The translations under genes were made by a program, and so were the position numbers. Of a stretch of DNA of 64,000 nt, positions 42,145-50,815 are shown one piece after another. Each line of letters starts with the position of its first letter. The first letter of the stretch is position 1. The notes below the pieces were generated by a model. That model searched no databases and was not told the DNA's origin. It was given only the letters and a program-made list of their open reading frames with translations. This DNA comes from Brevundimonas sp. UBA7506 (GTDB lineage: Bacteria; Pseudomonadota; Alphaproteobacteria; Caulobacterales; Caulobacteraceae), in contig NZ_DLNQ01000005.1 of assembly GCF_002479495.1 (NCBI RefSeq), positions 505,095 to 569,094 on the forward strand, read 5' to 3'.

Positions 42145-42289
42145 TCCGCTGCACGGCGCGCCGCCTCCGCCGTTCAACCGACGCCGAAGCGGCGCCTTAC
42201 CCGGGCCAGGCGGTGAACCGTCCCCGGGCCGAGACGATCCCGGTTCACCAGGGTCGCAGGCGTACGCGTTCAACCGGCCCCTAGGCCTC

Positions 42290-42304
42290 CTAACCCATGT
42301 AAGT
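42290..42304. promoter_or_regulatory. FNR-like dyad upstream of the third Crp/Fnr gene
   Basis: CTAAC-CCAT-GTAAG holds the ten-base word TAACCCATGT (42291-42300), identical to 41122-41131. It lies about 50 bp before ATG 42352. It is a candidate site for one of the Crp/Fnr proteins made here. Confidence 0.4.
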
Positions 42305-42351
42305 GGCGACCGCCCCGCCATGGGCCACACTCCCCCTCTTAGGAGTGCGGC

Positions 42352-43197
42352 ATGCAGACTAGGACCGGCCTGACAGCCATGGCCTCTTCCCCTCGCTCTC
42401 GTCTTGAGGTTCAGGATCACCCGGTATTCCAGGCCCTGCCCGCTGACGCCCAAGCCCGGATAGAGGCCGGTGGTCGAATGGCGTCGCTGGCGGCCGGCGA
42501 GGTCCTGCCGAACGACGGCGGGCTCTATTTCATTCTCTCCGGCGTGGTCGGCCTCTTCCCGGGCGGCGGCCGCATTTGCGTGGCGGCGGTGACAGCCGGG
42601 TCCGTCCACGGCTGGGACCAGGCTCTTGAGCCGGGGGCCCGTCGCCCGGAGGCGCGAGCCCTGATCGACACCATCGTCTGCCGTGTCGCCGCCGCTCCCC
42701 TCGTAGAGGCCATGGGCCGGGAATGGCTGACCCGTCTCGTGGCGCGTCATGCGACGGCCCGTCTTGACGCCCTGGCGACGGAGGCGGCGTGCAACGCCTC
42801 GCACCTGGTGCCTGAAAGGCTGGCCAAATGGCTGGTTCGCCTTCACTGCGGCGGAAACGGCGCGCCGCTCCTTCTCACCCAGGCGGATTTCGGGGGGATG
42901 CTTGGGGTCCAGAGAACGAGCGTCAACGCCGCCGCCGCCCGTCTTCAGAGTCAGGACCTCGTGCGTTTCGGGCGAGGAAGGGTCCAGGTGCTCAACCTCG
43001 ACGGCCTGCGTCAGGCCTCTTGCGGTTGCGGCGAAGCTGTCGCGCCGGCCTCTGCGGCCTCCCGGCCGGCGGTAAGGAGTCCAGGCCTCGATGCGGAAGC
43101 CGTCTCCTGGTCGCCCGCGCATCCCGGTTCACCGTCTCACGACCTCTCCGCGCCGGGGGGCGTGGTCGCCTTGGCTCCATTGGCGCGCGCCGGCTAG
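42352..43197 (+). CDS. Crp/Fnr-like transcription regulator (3 of 3), divergent
   Basis: This 281-aa protein has a degenerate effector domain (LAAGEVLPNDGGLYFILSGVVGLF) and an HTH LLTQADFGGMLGVQRTSVNAAAARLQSQDLVRFGRGRVQVL, typical of the Crp family. A Pro/Ser-rich tail of about 60 residues follows the HTH, unusual for the family, and may be disordered. AGGAG lies 6 bp before ATG 42352; ATG 42379 is an alternative. The effector is unknown. The dyad at 42290-42304 lies in its promoter region. Confidence 0.8.
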   Translation: MQTRTGLTAMASSPRSRLEVQDHPVFQALPADAQARIEAGGRMASLAAGEVLPNDGGLYFILSGVVGLFPGGGRICVAAVTAGSVHGWDQALEPGARRPEARALIDTIVCRVAAAPLVEAMGREWLTRLVARHATARLDALATEAACNASHLVPERLAKWLVRLHCGGNGAPLLLTQADFGGMLGVQRTSVNAAAARLQSQDLVRFGRGRVQVLNLDGLRQASCGCGEAVAPASAASRPAVRSPGLDAEAVSWSPAHPGSPSHDLSAPGGVVALAPLARAG

Positions 43198-43309
43198 GGG
43201 GCGACCAAAAGCGGCGCGCCAACCCCAACCCGGCTCAGCGTCCCCAGACCTCGCCCCCTTGAAGGCCCTTGCTCGACGCCCCGCGATCTTCGCCCCGGAG
43301 TGAAAGACG

Positions 43310-43525
43310 TCAGGCCGTGGCCGTGCACAGCCCCGGGCGGGCCGCCGCGCGCGCCTTCATTCGAGTCCGCAACTGCTCGCGGATGGTCCAGCCCTGCAGA
43401 TGCATGAGATCGGTGATCGTGTAGCCCTCGCGCACCAGGGCTTCATGGAGATCGGAGATCTTGATGCAGGCGCGGTTTTCGTCGGCGATCTGAAAGGCCC
43501 GCTCGATGACATGGATCTGGTTCAT
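43310..43525 (-). CDS. Small hypothetical protein (71 aa)
   Basis: ATG 43525 follows GGAGGAAAC, a perfect ribosome site. The sequence begins MNQIHVIERAFQIADENRAC and has the helical middle KISDLHEALVREGYTITDLMHLQGW, soluble and mixed-charge, with an Arg/Ala-rich tail. No family recognised. A GGAAC-N16-CGCT sequence 22 bp upstream is a weak stress promoter candidate, consistent with its neighbours. Confidence 0.65.
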   Translation of the reverse strand: MNQIHVIERAFQIADENRACIKISDLHEALVREGYTITDLMHLQGWTIREQLRTRMKARAAARPGLCTATA

Positions 43526-43546
43526 GTTTCCTCCGTGGCCAGAGAG

Positions 43547-43571
43547 AGCGAAAGCCGAGCGCTACGGTTCC
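43547..43571 (-). promoter_or_regulatory. Weak EcfG-type promoter candidate
   Basis: Minus strand: GGAAC (43567-43571), 16 bp, CGCT (43547-43550). The -35 is exact; the -10 differs from CGTT at one base. It sits 22 bp upstream of the ATG at 43525. Confidence 0.4.
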
Positions 43572-43839
43572 CGGGAGCGGATCGCGCAGGCCCGCAAGGT
43601 CAGGTCCTGGTCCTTTGGAACCCTACCGCGTTGCAGGCGCCCGACCTCGAAACCGAAAAGGGGCGCGATTTGAACCTTCGCCCGTGCTTATTGACTTGGT
43701 CTCTGGCCTGTCCGGCACGCGGTCGTAAACCCGCCCCCTGACTGAACAGGTCAGGGATCAGGCCAGGGTGCGAACGCTCCCTCAAGCAGGGACGCCCAAC
43801 CCGACGATCCGCCCCCATCTTTAAATATGCGACGGTTTG
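43572..43839. other. Intergenic stretch without recognised gene
   Basis: No convincing open frame or RNA. A 7-bp stem, CCCTGAC (43736-43742) with GTCAGGG (43750-43756), lacks a T tract and could end the minus-strand stress gene at 43840. Confidence 0.4.
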
Positions 43840-44340
43840 TCAGCCCAGATTGACGTCCGCTACCTCGCCAGCGTCAGGCGTGCTCTTGGTCAGGTTTGCC
43901 TTGAGGATCTGGTAACCGAAGCCGAGCACACCCGCGTCCGAAACCCAGACCCGCCCGTCATCGCCATCAAAGCGTATGAGCGTCAGATGCGGATCGGCCT
44001 TTCCATCGGGATACCAGGCCGCAACGACCGGGTTCCAGAATCGGTCGATGCGCTCGCGATCCAGATCGATCGCCAGCCTCCCGTGAATACAGGCCTGAAG
44101 CTTCTCGTCCCTGGCCTGGTAGCAGAACATTCCCATCTGACCGCCGGCGGCGACATCTCGCGCGAAGTCCGTGTCGTTGCGCGTGAAAAACCAGATCGTC
44201 CCGGTTTCGGGCTCGCCAAATCCAGTCATCGGCTGGTGATGATACCCCGGTCGTTCGATCCCCAGCATGCCCGTGTTGGACTGCTTGAGGCTTTTCCAAA
44301 ACGCCGTCTCCGCCTCGGCTGGAGTCAGATGATCACTCAT
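43840..44340 (-). CDS. Pyridoxamine-phosphate-oxidase-like general stress protein
   Basis: This 166-aa split-barrel flavin-binding protein related to general stress protein 26 carries ETGTIWFFTRNDTDFARDV, GQMGMFCYQARDEKLQACIHG, DRFWNPVVAAWYPDGKADP and VWVSDAGVLGFGYQILKAN. Members bind FMN/FAD; the reaction is unknown. The frame is open upstream to 44532, but ATG 44340 has GGAG at good spacing, and the promoter at 44366-44390 would lie inside the longer version, so the shorter start is right. Confidence 0.85.
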   Translation of the reverse strand: MSDHLTPAEAETAFWKSLKQSNTGMLGIERPGYHHQPMTGFGEPETGTIWFFTRNDTDFARDVAAGGQMGMFCYQARDEKLQACIHGRLAIDLDRERIDRFWNPVVAAWYPDGKADPHLTLIRFDGDDGRVWVSDAGVLGFGYQILKANLTKSTPDAGEVADVNLG

Positions 44341-44365
44341 GAAACGTCTCCTTTTGTCAGCGATC

Positions 44366-44390
44366 AACCGATCGGCCGGAAACAGGTTCC
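44366..44390 (-). promoter_or_regulatory. EcfG-type stress promoter of the PPOX-like gene
   Basis: Minus strand: GGAAC (44386-44390), 16 bp, GGTT (44366-44369). The ATG lies 26 bp downstream, leaving a short leader with the ribosome site. Confidence 0.78.
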
Positions 44391-44596
44391 TGAGCACACA
44401 AGGCGGCACAGCGGCCTCGCCCCGGCGCCGCCTGCGCGCCACCATGGCCATCGCGCGGTCTCCACCGTCTTTGCCTGTCCAAAGGACGCCTTTCGTGAAC
44501 AGAACACCAAGGCCGAAGAGCACGAAGTTCATCCAGTCTTATGCGTCCCCCAGCCAGCGACGACCGTCGGCGAGGAGCGCGGCCGGTGCGCAGTTC

Positions 44597-44704
44597 TCAC
44601 CCCAAGGCAACAATGCCTTGGGCGAGGACGCCAAGGCTAACCAGAGTGAAGATGGCGGTAGCGCAAATCATGAGGATCAGCAGCTTGCATCCAGAACGCT
44701 TCAT
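44597..44704 (-). CDS. Small membrane peptide (35 aa)
   Basis: ATG 44704 follows CCGGGAGTGTCG (GGGAG at good spacing). The peptide begins MKRSGCKLLILMICATAIF and continues TLVSLGVLAQGIVALG: a positively charged start and one hydrophobic helix with a Cys at residue 6. It is a typical single-pass small membrane protein. No family recognised. It lies upstream of the PPOX-like stress gene, in the same orientation. Confidence 0.45.
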   Translation of the reverse strand: MKRSGCKLLILMICATAIFTLVSLGVLAQGIVALG

Positions 44705-44830
44705 CGACACTCCCGGAGCCTTGCGAAACGCGCGAAGGGGTTGGGAAGACCTGCCCCACCGCCGAGCCTGGAAAACCGACCCCAGCCTTCACGACAGCGG
44801 ACTGAAACACGGAAGGGAAATATGGCGACC

Positions 44831-44841
44831 AACATAGGTTA
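44831..44841 (-). promoter_or_regulatory. Fourth copy of the AACC(C/T)ATGT motif
   Basis: The minus strand reads TAACCTATGTT, inside CTAAC-CTAT-GTTGG. Same core as 40293-40301, 41122-41131 and 42291-42300. It lies between the small membrane peptide and the gene at 44968. Confidence 0.35.
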
Positions 44842-44967
44842 GGACGCACAGGCATTATTCAGTGTAGCCATGATGCATTGCAGGCCGAGATCATCCGGGC
44901 GCCTGCGACTGGAAGAGATCGGTAGCGCACGCCGCAAACTCCCGCCTTTTGGTCTGAGAGACTTGCC

Positions 44968-45198
44968 GTGGTCTATTTCTGCTTGATCGAAACTGGTGGC
45001 CCGACACCCTCGCACCTCGAGGTCCTGGAAGCCGAATGCGCCCAGGCCGCCACAAGCGAAGCCAAGCGGTTGATGGCGCGGCACGCCAGCGCCTTCATGG
45101 TGCATGTGATCCACGGTGAAGAAATCGTGGCCTCGATCCCTGCAGCAATCGTCACGGCTGGGTTCGACGGGGCCGATGGATCAGGCTCGGGCGTCTAG
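44968..45198 (+). CDS. Small hypothetical protein (76 aa)
   Basis: GTG start 44968 after GAGAG at 8-nt spacing. The sequence MVYFCLIETGGPTPSHLEVL, then EAKRLMARHASAF and VIHGEEIVAS, has the strand-helix-strand shape of the short DUF6894-like proteins common in alphaproteobacteria (resemblance by eye, not certain). It ends in a Gly/Asp/Ser tail. It stands alone before tRNA-Val. Confidence 0.5.
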   Translation: MVYFCLIETGGPTPSHLEVLEAECAQAATSEAKRLMARHASAFMVHVIHGEEIVASIPAAIVTAGFDGADGSGSGV

Positions 45199-45408
45199 TC
45201 GACGCCCCAACAACCCTTCATGCGAAAATACCATCAAGCGCTGATCGCTTGGGGTCCAAACCGGCCTCGAGCGACCAGAACCATTTCAGGCCATTTCAGC
45301 GAAATCCGCAGAAATGCCCCCCTATTGCCCCTCGCCCCAAATTGATCCGAGCTCGGAACATTTGACGCCGCCAGATTTCCGACAACTCACTGTATTTTAT
45401 GGAAAAAA

Positions 45409-45485
45409 TGGTAGGCGGCGACGGGTTCGAACCGCCGACCCTCTCGGTGTAAACGAGATGCTCTGACCAGCTGAGCTAGCCGCCC
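45409..45485 (-). tRNA. tRNA-Val (TAC)
   Basis: A 77-nt cloverleaf with acceptor GGGCGGC pairing with GTCGCCT (two G-U), D arm GCTC/GAGC, anticodon stem TCTCG/CGAGA with loop TTTACAC (anticodon TAC), T arm GGCGG/CCGCC around TTCGAAC, and an encoded CCA. A T-rich run follows on the minus strand (45402-45408), a likely terminator. Confidence 0.96.
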
Positions 45486-45527
45486 TCATGACGTTGCGCG
45501 TCAGGCGCGCTTCATGCCCGTCTCTGG

Positions 45528-45803
45528 TCAGCCGTTCAAGGCGCTTTTCAATCCTTCCCCAACCCGGAAGCGGGCGGTGCGCGACGCCGGGCGGGCGATG
45601 GCCTCGCCGGTCTGCGGATTGCGGGCGGTTCCGGCCTTGCGCTCGACGGCGATGAAGCTGCCGAAACCAACCAGGCGCACGTCGCGGCCCTTGGTCAGAG
45701 ATGCGGTCACGTTGTCGGTGAAGGCCTCCAGCGCCAGCTTGGCCTGGTCACGACTGATGCCCGCCGCGTCGGCCATGACGCCGATCAACTCGGTCTTGTT
45801 CAT
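45528..45803 (-). CDS. hup: HU family DNA-binding protein
   Basis: This 91-aa nucleoid protein begins MNKTELIGVMADAAGISRDQ, has the conserved VRLVGFGSFIAVERKAGTARNPQTGE split by the DNA-binding arm, and ends VGEGLKSALNG. It bends DNA as a dimer. ATG 45803 matches the family start; the in-frame extension to 45839 lacks a ribosome site. It lies downstream of lon with a terminator between, the same order as in many proteobacteria. Confidence 0.95.
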   Translation of the reverse strand: MNKTELIGVMADAAGISRDQAKLALEAFTDNVTASLTKGRDVRLVGFGSFIAVERKAGTARNPQTGEAIARPASRTARFRVGEGLKSALNG

Positions 45804-45864
45804 CGTTTCTGCTCCCCAGCAAAATTCCCCGGGGCGCACTTAAGGCCTTCCTGACGCTGAGGTC

Positions 45865-45898
45865 AAAAGCAACGCGGCCCGGGGTTGCCCGGGCCGCG
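45865..45898 (-). terminator. Rho-independent terminator of lon
   Basis: Minus strand: CGCGGCCCGGG (45888-45898) pairs with CCCGGGCCGCG (45873-45883) with a 4-nt loop, then TTGCTTTTGA. It lies 24 bp after the lon stop. Confidence 0.88.
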
Positions 45899-45921
45899 CG
45901 CTGTCGATCAGATTGTCGGAC

Positions 45922-48321
45922 CTAGTGGCTGACGGCGGCGCCGTCCGGCGTCGACGGAGCCTGCGGCGCGGGCAGCAGCGGCTCGGCCGCCTCGTCCCAC
46001 TCCACCGGCGTCAGCGTGCCGGTCAGGGCCCACTTCAGCGCCTCGTCGGCGGTCGAGATCGGCACGATCTCCAGCGCCGACTTCACATTGGCCGGCACAT
46101 CCTCAAGGTCCTTCTCGTTCTCCTGAGGGATCAGCACCGTCTTCACGCCGGAGCGCAGGGCCGCCAGAAGCTTCTCCTTCAGGCCGCCGATGGCGGTCAC
46201 CCGGCCGCGCAGGGTGATCTCGCCGGTCATGGCGATGTCCTTGCGGATCGGGATGCCGGTCAGGACCGAGACCATGGCCACGGTCATGGCCACGCCGGCC
46301 GAGGGGCCGTCCTTGGGCGTGGCGCCGTCCGGCACGTGGACGTGGATGTCGGTCTTCTCGAACACCGGCGGCTTGACGCCGAAGCTGAGGGCGCGGCTGC
46401 GAACATAGGAGGCGGCGGCGGAGATCGACTCCTTCATCACCTCCTTCAGGTTGCCGGTCACGGTCATGCGGCCGCGGCCCGGCATCTTGATCGCCTCGAT
46501 GGTCAGGATGTCGCCGCCGAACTCGGTCCAGGCCAGACCGGTGACGATGCCAACCTGATCCTCGGCGTCCGTCTCGCCATAGCGGAACTTCTTGACGCCC
46601 GCATATTCAGCCAGCTTGGCCGCGTCCACGGTGATCGATACGGCCTTGGTCTTGGCCATCTCGCGCACGGCCTTGCGGGCCAGACCGCCCAGGGCGCGTT
46701 CCAGCGAACGCACGCCGGCTTCGCGCGTGTAGTAGCGGATCAGGTCGCGGATCGTCTCTTCCGGAACGATCAGCTCGCCTTCCTTCAGGCCGTGGTCCTT
46801 GAGCTGCTTGGGCAGGACGTGGCGCTTGGCGATCTCGACCTTCTCGTCCTCGGTGTAGCCGCTGACCCGGATGATCTCCATCCGGTCCATCAGGGGCTGA
46901 GGCATGTTCAGGCTGTTGGCTGTCGTCACGAACATGACCTGCGACAGGTCGTAGTCGACCTCCAGATAGTGGTCGCCGAAGGTCGAGTTCTGGGCCGGGT
47001 CCAGCACCTCCAGCAGAGCCGAGGACGGATCGCCGCGCCAGTCGGAACCCAGCTTGTCGATCTCGTCCAGCAGGACGAAGGCGTTGGTCGTTTTCGCCTT
47101 CTTCATCGACTGGATGATCTTGCCGGGCATGGAGCCGATATAGGTCCGGCGGTGGCCGCGGATTTCGGACTCATCACGCACGCCACCCAGGGACATGCGC
47201 ACATATTCCCGCCCGGTCGCCTTGGCGATGGACTGGGCCAGCGAGGTCTTGCCGACGCCGGGAGGACCAACGAGGCACAGGATCGGGCCCTTCAGGCTGC
47301 CAGTGCGCGCCTGGACGGCCAGATACTCGATGATCCGTTCCTTGACCTTCTCGAGGCCGTAGTGGTCCTCCTCAAGAATGTCCTCGGCCTTCTGCAGGTC
47401 GATGGGCTTGGTCTTGGCCTTGCCCCACGGCACGGACAGCAGCCAGTCGAGGTAGTTGCGCACCACGGTCGATTCCGCCGACATCGGCGACATGTTGCGC
47501 AGCTTCTTCAGCTCCGCCTCGGCCTTGGCGCGCGCTTCCTTGGACAGCTTGGTCTTGCGGATGCGCTTTTCGAGTTCCAGCAGTTCGTCGCGCGTGTCGT
47601 CGGTCTCACCCAGCTCGCGCTGGATCGCCTTCATCTGCTCGTTCAGATAATATTCGCGCTGGGTCTTCTCCATCTGGCGCTTCACGCGCGAGCGGATCTT
47701 CTTCTCGACCTGAAGGACGCTGATCTCGCCCTCCATCAGGCCATAGACCTTCTCCAGGCGCGCCGGGACGGCGATGGTTTCCAACAGGCCCTGCTTGTCG
47801 ATGATCTTCACCGACAGGTGCGCGGCCACGCTGTCCGCCAGTTTGGACGGATCGCTGATCTGCGGGATGGAGCTGAGGGCCTCGGGCGGGACCTTCTTGT
47901 TCAGCTTCACGTAGTTTTCAAACTGCTCGATCACCGCGCGCAGAAGGGCCTCGCTCTGCGAGGCGTCGCCTTCCTCGTCGGCGATCTCGACGGCCTCGGC
48001 CTCGTAATAATCCTCACGGTCGGTGAAGCGCGTCAGGTGGGCGCGCCCCTTACCCTCGACCAGCACCTTCACGGTGCCGTCGGGCAGCTTCAGCAGTTGC
48101 AGAACCGTGGCCAGCACGCCGGTCTGATAGATGGCGTCGGGCGCAGGATCGTCGTCGACGGAGTTCTTCTGGGTGGCGAGCAGGATCTGCTTGTCGCCCT
48201 TCATGATCTCGTCCAGCGCCCGCACGGACTTTTCGCGTCCTACGAACAGCGGCACGACCATGTGCGGAAAGACCACGATGTCTCTCAGCGGCAGGACGGG
48301 GAGGATTTTGCTCTCGGTCAT
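45922..48321 (-). CDS. lon: Endopeptidase Lon (ATP-dependent protease)
   Basis: This 799-aa LonA has the N-terminal substrate domain (ILPVLPLRDIVVFPHMVVPL), a coiled region, AAA+ with Walker A GPPGVGKTS and VLLDEIDKLG, and the protease domain with catalytic Ser in KDGPSAGVAM and the Lys dyad further on. It degrades misfolded and regulatory proteins; in Caulobacter these include DnaA, CcrM and SciP. It ends in a short Pro/Ala tail. A heat-shock promoter candidate lies about 114-143 bp upstream, and a strong terminator follows. Confidence 0.97.
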   Translation of the reverse strand: MTESKILPVLPLRDIVVFPHMVVPLFVGREKSVRALDEIMKGDKQILLATQKNSVDDDPAPDAIYQTGVLATVLQLLKLPDGTVKVLVEGKGRAHLTRFTDREDYYEAEAVEIADEEGDASQSEALLRAVIEQFENYVKLNKKVPPEALSSIPQISDPSKLADSVAAHLSVKIIDKQGLLETIAVPARLEKVYGLMEGEISVLQVEKKIRSRVKRQMEKTQREYYLNEQMKAIQRELGETDDTRDELLELEKRIRKTKLSKEARAKAEAELKKLRNMSPMSAESTVVRNYLDWLLSVPWGKAKTKPIDLQKAEDILEEDHYGLEKVKERIIEYLAVQARTGSLKGPILCLVGPPGVGKTSLAQSIAKATGREYVRMSLGGVRDESEIRGHRRTYIGSMPGKIIQSMKKAKTTNAFVLLDEIDKLGSDWRGDPSSALLEVLDPAQNSTFGDHYLEVDYDLSQVMFVTTANSLNMPQPLMDRMEIIRVSGYTEDEKVEIAKRHVLPKQLKDHGLKEGELIVPEETIRDLIRYYTREAGVRSLERALGGLARKAVREMAKTKAVSITVDAAKLAEYAGVKKFRYGETDAEDQVGIVTGLAWTEFGGDILTIEAIKMPGRGRMTVTGNLKEVMKESISAAASYVRSRALSFGVKPPVFEKTDIHVHVPDGATPKDGPSAGVAMTVAMVSVLTGIPIRKDIAMTGEITLRGRVTAIGGLKEKLLAALRSGVKTVLIPQENEKDLEDVPANVKSALEIVPISTADEALKWALTGTLTPVEWDEAAEPLLPAPQAPSTPDGAAVSH

Positions 48322-48434
48322 GATGCGTACTTTCCAGGGCCTTCGTGGATCTCCGGCCCACTGAACCGACCCGTCTCGGCGCGAATGCGTCGACGTCTCG
48401 ACTCAGCCCGCCATTATCGGCGGCTTTCGTATGA

Positions 48435-48464
48435 GTATGTGGCGCTGCGAACGCCGTGTTCAAG
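48435..48464 (-). promoter_or_regulatory. Candidate RpoH (heat-shock) promoter of lon
   Basis: Minus strand: CTTGAA (48459-48464), 17 bp, CACATAC (48435-48441), against the alphaproteobacterial RpoH consensus CTTGAA-N17/18-CYTATNT. The -35 is exact, the -10 partial. The 356-bp gap 48322-48677 holds this, the clpX terminator and no recognisable gene. Confidence 0.45.
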
Positions 48465-48624
48465 CGTAGCGGACGCAAGGCCCACAGAAGCGTGAAATGG
48501 CGGTGACGCTGAACGGCCCGCCCTGCGCTCTCATCGAACCCGGTCAGATCGTGCCGTCACGCCGTTCTTGCGGCGATTTCGCGCCCAAGCCCCCTGTGGC
48601 GCCGTTTCATCAGAGGACGAAGCG

Positions 48625-48653
48625 AAAGGGGCGGCCCGTCGCCGGACCGCCCC
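48625..48653 (-). terminator. Terminator after clpX
   Basis: Minus strand: GGGGCGGTCC (48644-48653) pairs with GGGCCGCCCC (48628-48637) with one G-U, a 6-nt loop, then TTTCG. It lies 25 bp after the clpX stop. Confidence 0.75.
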
Positions 48654-48677
48654 CTGCGTCTGTGACAAGCGTCAGCC

Positions 48678-49946
48678 TCAGGCGGCGCCGTCGGCCTTCT
48701 TCTTGGAGGCTTCCGAGTAAATCAGCAGCGGCTGGGCGCGGCCCTCGATCACCTCGGCGTTGACCACAACCTCTTCAACGCCTTCGAAGGTCGGCAGTTC
48801 GAACATGGTCTCCAGCAGGATGCCTTCCAGAATGGAACGCAGGCCGCGGGCGCCGGTCTTGCGGGTGATCGCCTTCTTGGCCACCGCCGACAGGGCGTCG
48901 TCGGTGAAGGTCAGCGTCACGTTCTCCATCTCGAACAGACGCTTGTACTGCTTGACCAAGGCGTTCTTCGGCTCAGTCAGGATCTTGATCAGCGCCGTCT
49001 CGTCCAGGTCCTCAAGCGTCGCCAGAACCGGCAGACGGCCGATGAACTCGGGGATCAGGCCAAAGCGCATCAGATCGTCAGGCTCGACCTGCTTCAGAAT
49101 CTCGCCGGTGCGGCGCTCGTCGATCTCCTTGACCTTGGCGCCGAAGCCGATCGAGGCCCCCTCGCCGCGCGCCGAGATCACCTTCTCCAGGCCGGCGAAG
49201 GCGCCGCCGACGATGAACAGGATGTTGGCGGTGTCGACCTGCAGGAATTCCTGCTGCGGATGCTTGCGGCCGCCTTGCGGAGGCACGGAGGCGACAGTGC
49301 CTTCCATGATCTTCAGCAAGGCCTGCTGCACGCCCTCGCCCGACACGTCGCGGGTGATCGACGGGTTGTCGGACTTGCGCGAGATCTTGTCGATTTCGTC
49401 GATGTAGACGATGCCCCGCTGGGCCCGCTCGACGTTGTAGTCCGAGGCCTGCAGCAGCTTCAGGATGATGTTCTCGACGTCTTCACCGACATAACCGGCT
49501 TCAGTCAGGGTCGTGGCGTCGGCCATCGTGAAGGGCACGTCGATGATGCGCGCCAGCGTCTGGGCCAGCAGCGTCTTGCCCGAGCCGGTCGGCCCGATCA
49601 GCATGATGTTCGACTTGGCCAGCTCGACGTCGTTGTTCTTCGTCGCGTGGTTCAGGCGCTTGTAGTGGTTGTGAACGGCGACGCTCAGCACCTTCTTGGC
49701 GTGGCTCTGCCCGATCACATAGTCGTCCAGAACGTCGCGAATCTCCTTCGGAGTCGGAACGCCGTCCTTGGTCGTCTTGAAGGCGATCTTGTGCTCTTCG
49801 CGGATGATATCCATGCACAGTTCGACGCATTCATCGCAGATGAACACCGTCGGTCCCGCAATCAGCTTGCGGACCTCATGCTGGCTCTTTCCGCAGAACG
49901 AGCAATACAGGGTGCTTTTGGCGTCGGTGCCGGCGGCTTTGGTCAT
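48678..49946 (-). CDS. clpX: ClpX, ATP-dependent unfoldase of ClpXP
   Basis: This 422-aa AAA+ unfoldase feeds proteins to ClpP. The N-terminal zinc domain has CSFCGKS and CDEC (four Cys), Walker [13 protein letters not shown], Walker [13 protein letters not shown], the pore loop GYVGEDVE, the RKH-type segment and sensor motifs [12 protein letters not shown]. The LGF loop contact with ClpP is expected within KVKEIDE. It is separated from clpP by cicA and a small gene, as known in Caulobacter. Confidence 0.97.
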   Translation of the reverse strand: MTKAAGTDAKSTLYCSFCGKSQHEVRKLIAGPTVFICDECVELCMDIIREEHKIAFKTTKDGVPTPKEIRDVLDDYVIGQSHAKKVLSVAVHNHYKRLNHATKNNDVELAKSNIMLIGPTGSGKTLLAQTLARIIDVPFTMADATTLTEAGYVGEDVENIILKLLQASDYNVERAQRGIVYIDEIDKISRKSDNPSITRDVSGEGVQQALLKIMEGTVASVPPQGGRKHPQQEFLQVDTANILFIVGGAFAGLEKVISARGEGASIGFGAKVKEIDERRTGEILKQVEPDDLMRFGLIPEFIGRLPVLATLEDLDETALIKILTEPKNALVKQYKRLFEMENVTLTFTDDALSAVAKKAITRKTGARGLRSILEGILLETMFELPTFEGVEEVVVNAEVIEGRAQPLLIYSEASKKKADGAA

Positions 49947-50150
49947 AGACCCTTCTCACTCCCGCGATCCGGCCCGACATGGGACGAAAGGCGCTTCCTT
50001 CGCAACTGATCCGTGAATCTATGCACGAAGGTCTTCAAAAAAAGACAATCACCCATCACACGTTCCGCCACAAGCCTGTTGCGACGCGACAACGCATTGA
50101 AGTGTCGCGAACAGGTACGGACCGAACAGTTTCTATGGGGATCACGGCTA

Positions 50151-50798
50151 ATGTCTGACATGGGCGCCGCACACTCGTTTCGCCAGTCCCCCGTTGGGGA
50201 GCGCCCGATCGTCGCTTTCGACTTCGACGGCACCCTGACGATTCGCGACAGCTTCACCGCCTTCCTGCGCTGGCGGGCGGGCGCGGCGGGCTGGGCGATC
50301 GGTCTGGCAAAGATGGCTCCGGCGCTGGCCGCCTACATCAGCGACCGCGACCGGGGACGCATCAAGGCCGCCTCGGTGCGTGAATTCCTGCACGGCCTGG
50401 AGCGCACGGCGCTGGAGGCCGAGGCCGAGCGCTACGCCGATCAGGTCTGGGACCGCTTCATGCGCCCCGACGCCCTCGCCTGCTGGAAGGCCTGGGGCGA
50501 GAAAGGCGCGCACCGTGTCATCGTCACCGCCTCGCCCGAAACGACCGTCGCCCCCTTCGCACGCCGCCTGGGGGCCGAGGGTCTGCTCGGCACGCAGCTT
50601 GTCTTTGATGCTCAGGACCGCGTCACCGGCGCCTTCGTGGGAGAGAACTGCCGGGGCGAGGAAAAGGTGCGCCGCCTGCGCGCGGCCTATGGCGACGACA
50701 TGACGCTGGCCGCCGCCTATGGCGACACCTCCGGCGACACCGAGATGATCGCCATCGCCGGGGAAAAGGGCTTCCGCGTCTTCACCGGCCGCCCCTGA
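50151..50798 (+). CDS. cicA: HAD-family phosphatase, CicA-like
   Basis: This 215-aa HAD-IB hydrolase has motif I FDFDGTLTIRDS, motif II VIVTASPETT, and motif IV YGDTSGDTEM. It resembles SerB and PgpC-like lipid phosphatases; the substrate here is uncertain. In Caulobacter, cicA lies between clpP and clpX and its dose affects growth and cell shape. The same place here supports the name. Start ATG 50151 (ATG 50160 is possible). The upstream frame to 50013 is not family sequence. Confidence 0.82.
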   Translation: MSDMGAAHSFRQSPVGERPIVAFDFDGTLTIRDSFTAFLRWRAGAAGWAIGLAKMAPALAAYISDRDRGRIKAASVREFLHGLERTALEAEAERYADQVWDRFMRPDALACWKAWGEKGAHRVIVTASPETTVAPFARRLGAEGLLGTQLVFDAQDRVTGAFVGENCRGEEKVRRLRAAYGDDMTLAAAYGDTSGDTEMIAIAGEKGFRVFTGRP

Positions 50799-50815
50799 TC
50801 GCGAGGCCGTTGCGG

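Noticed and set aside
44341..44532. N-terminal extension of the PPOX-like protein starting MNFVLFGLG
   Set aside because: A stress promoter lies inside it and the family sequence starts at 44340 behind a good ribosome site.
45199..45408. Possible phage attachment scar downstream of tRNA-Val, with CCATTTCAG repeated twice
   Set aside because: No integrase, no copy of the tRNA 3' end and only a short repeat; not supported.
45913..48495. 860-aa plus-strand open frame over lon
   Set aside because: Antisense shadow of a fully conserved Lon.
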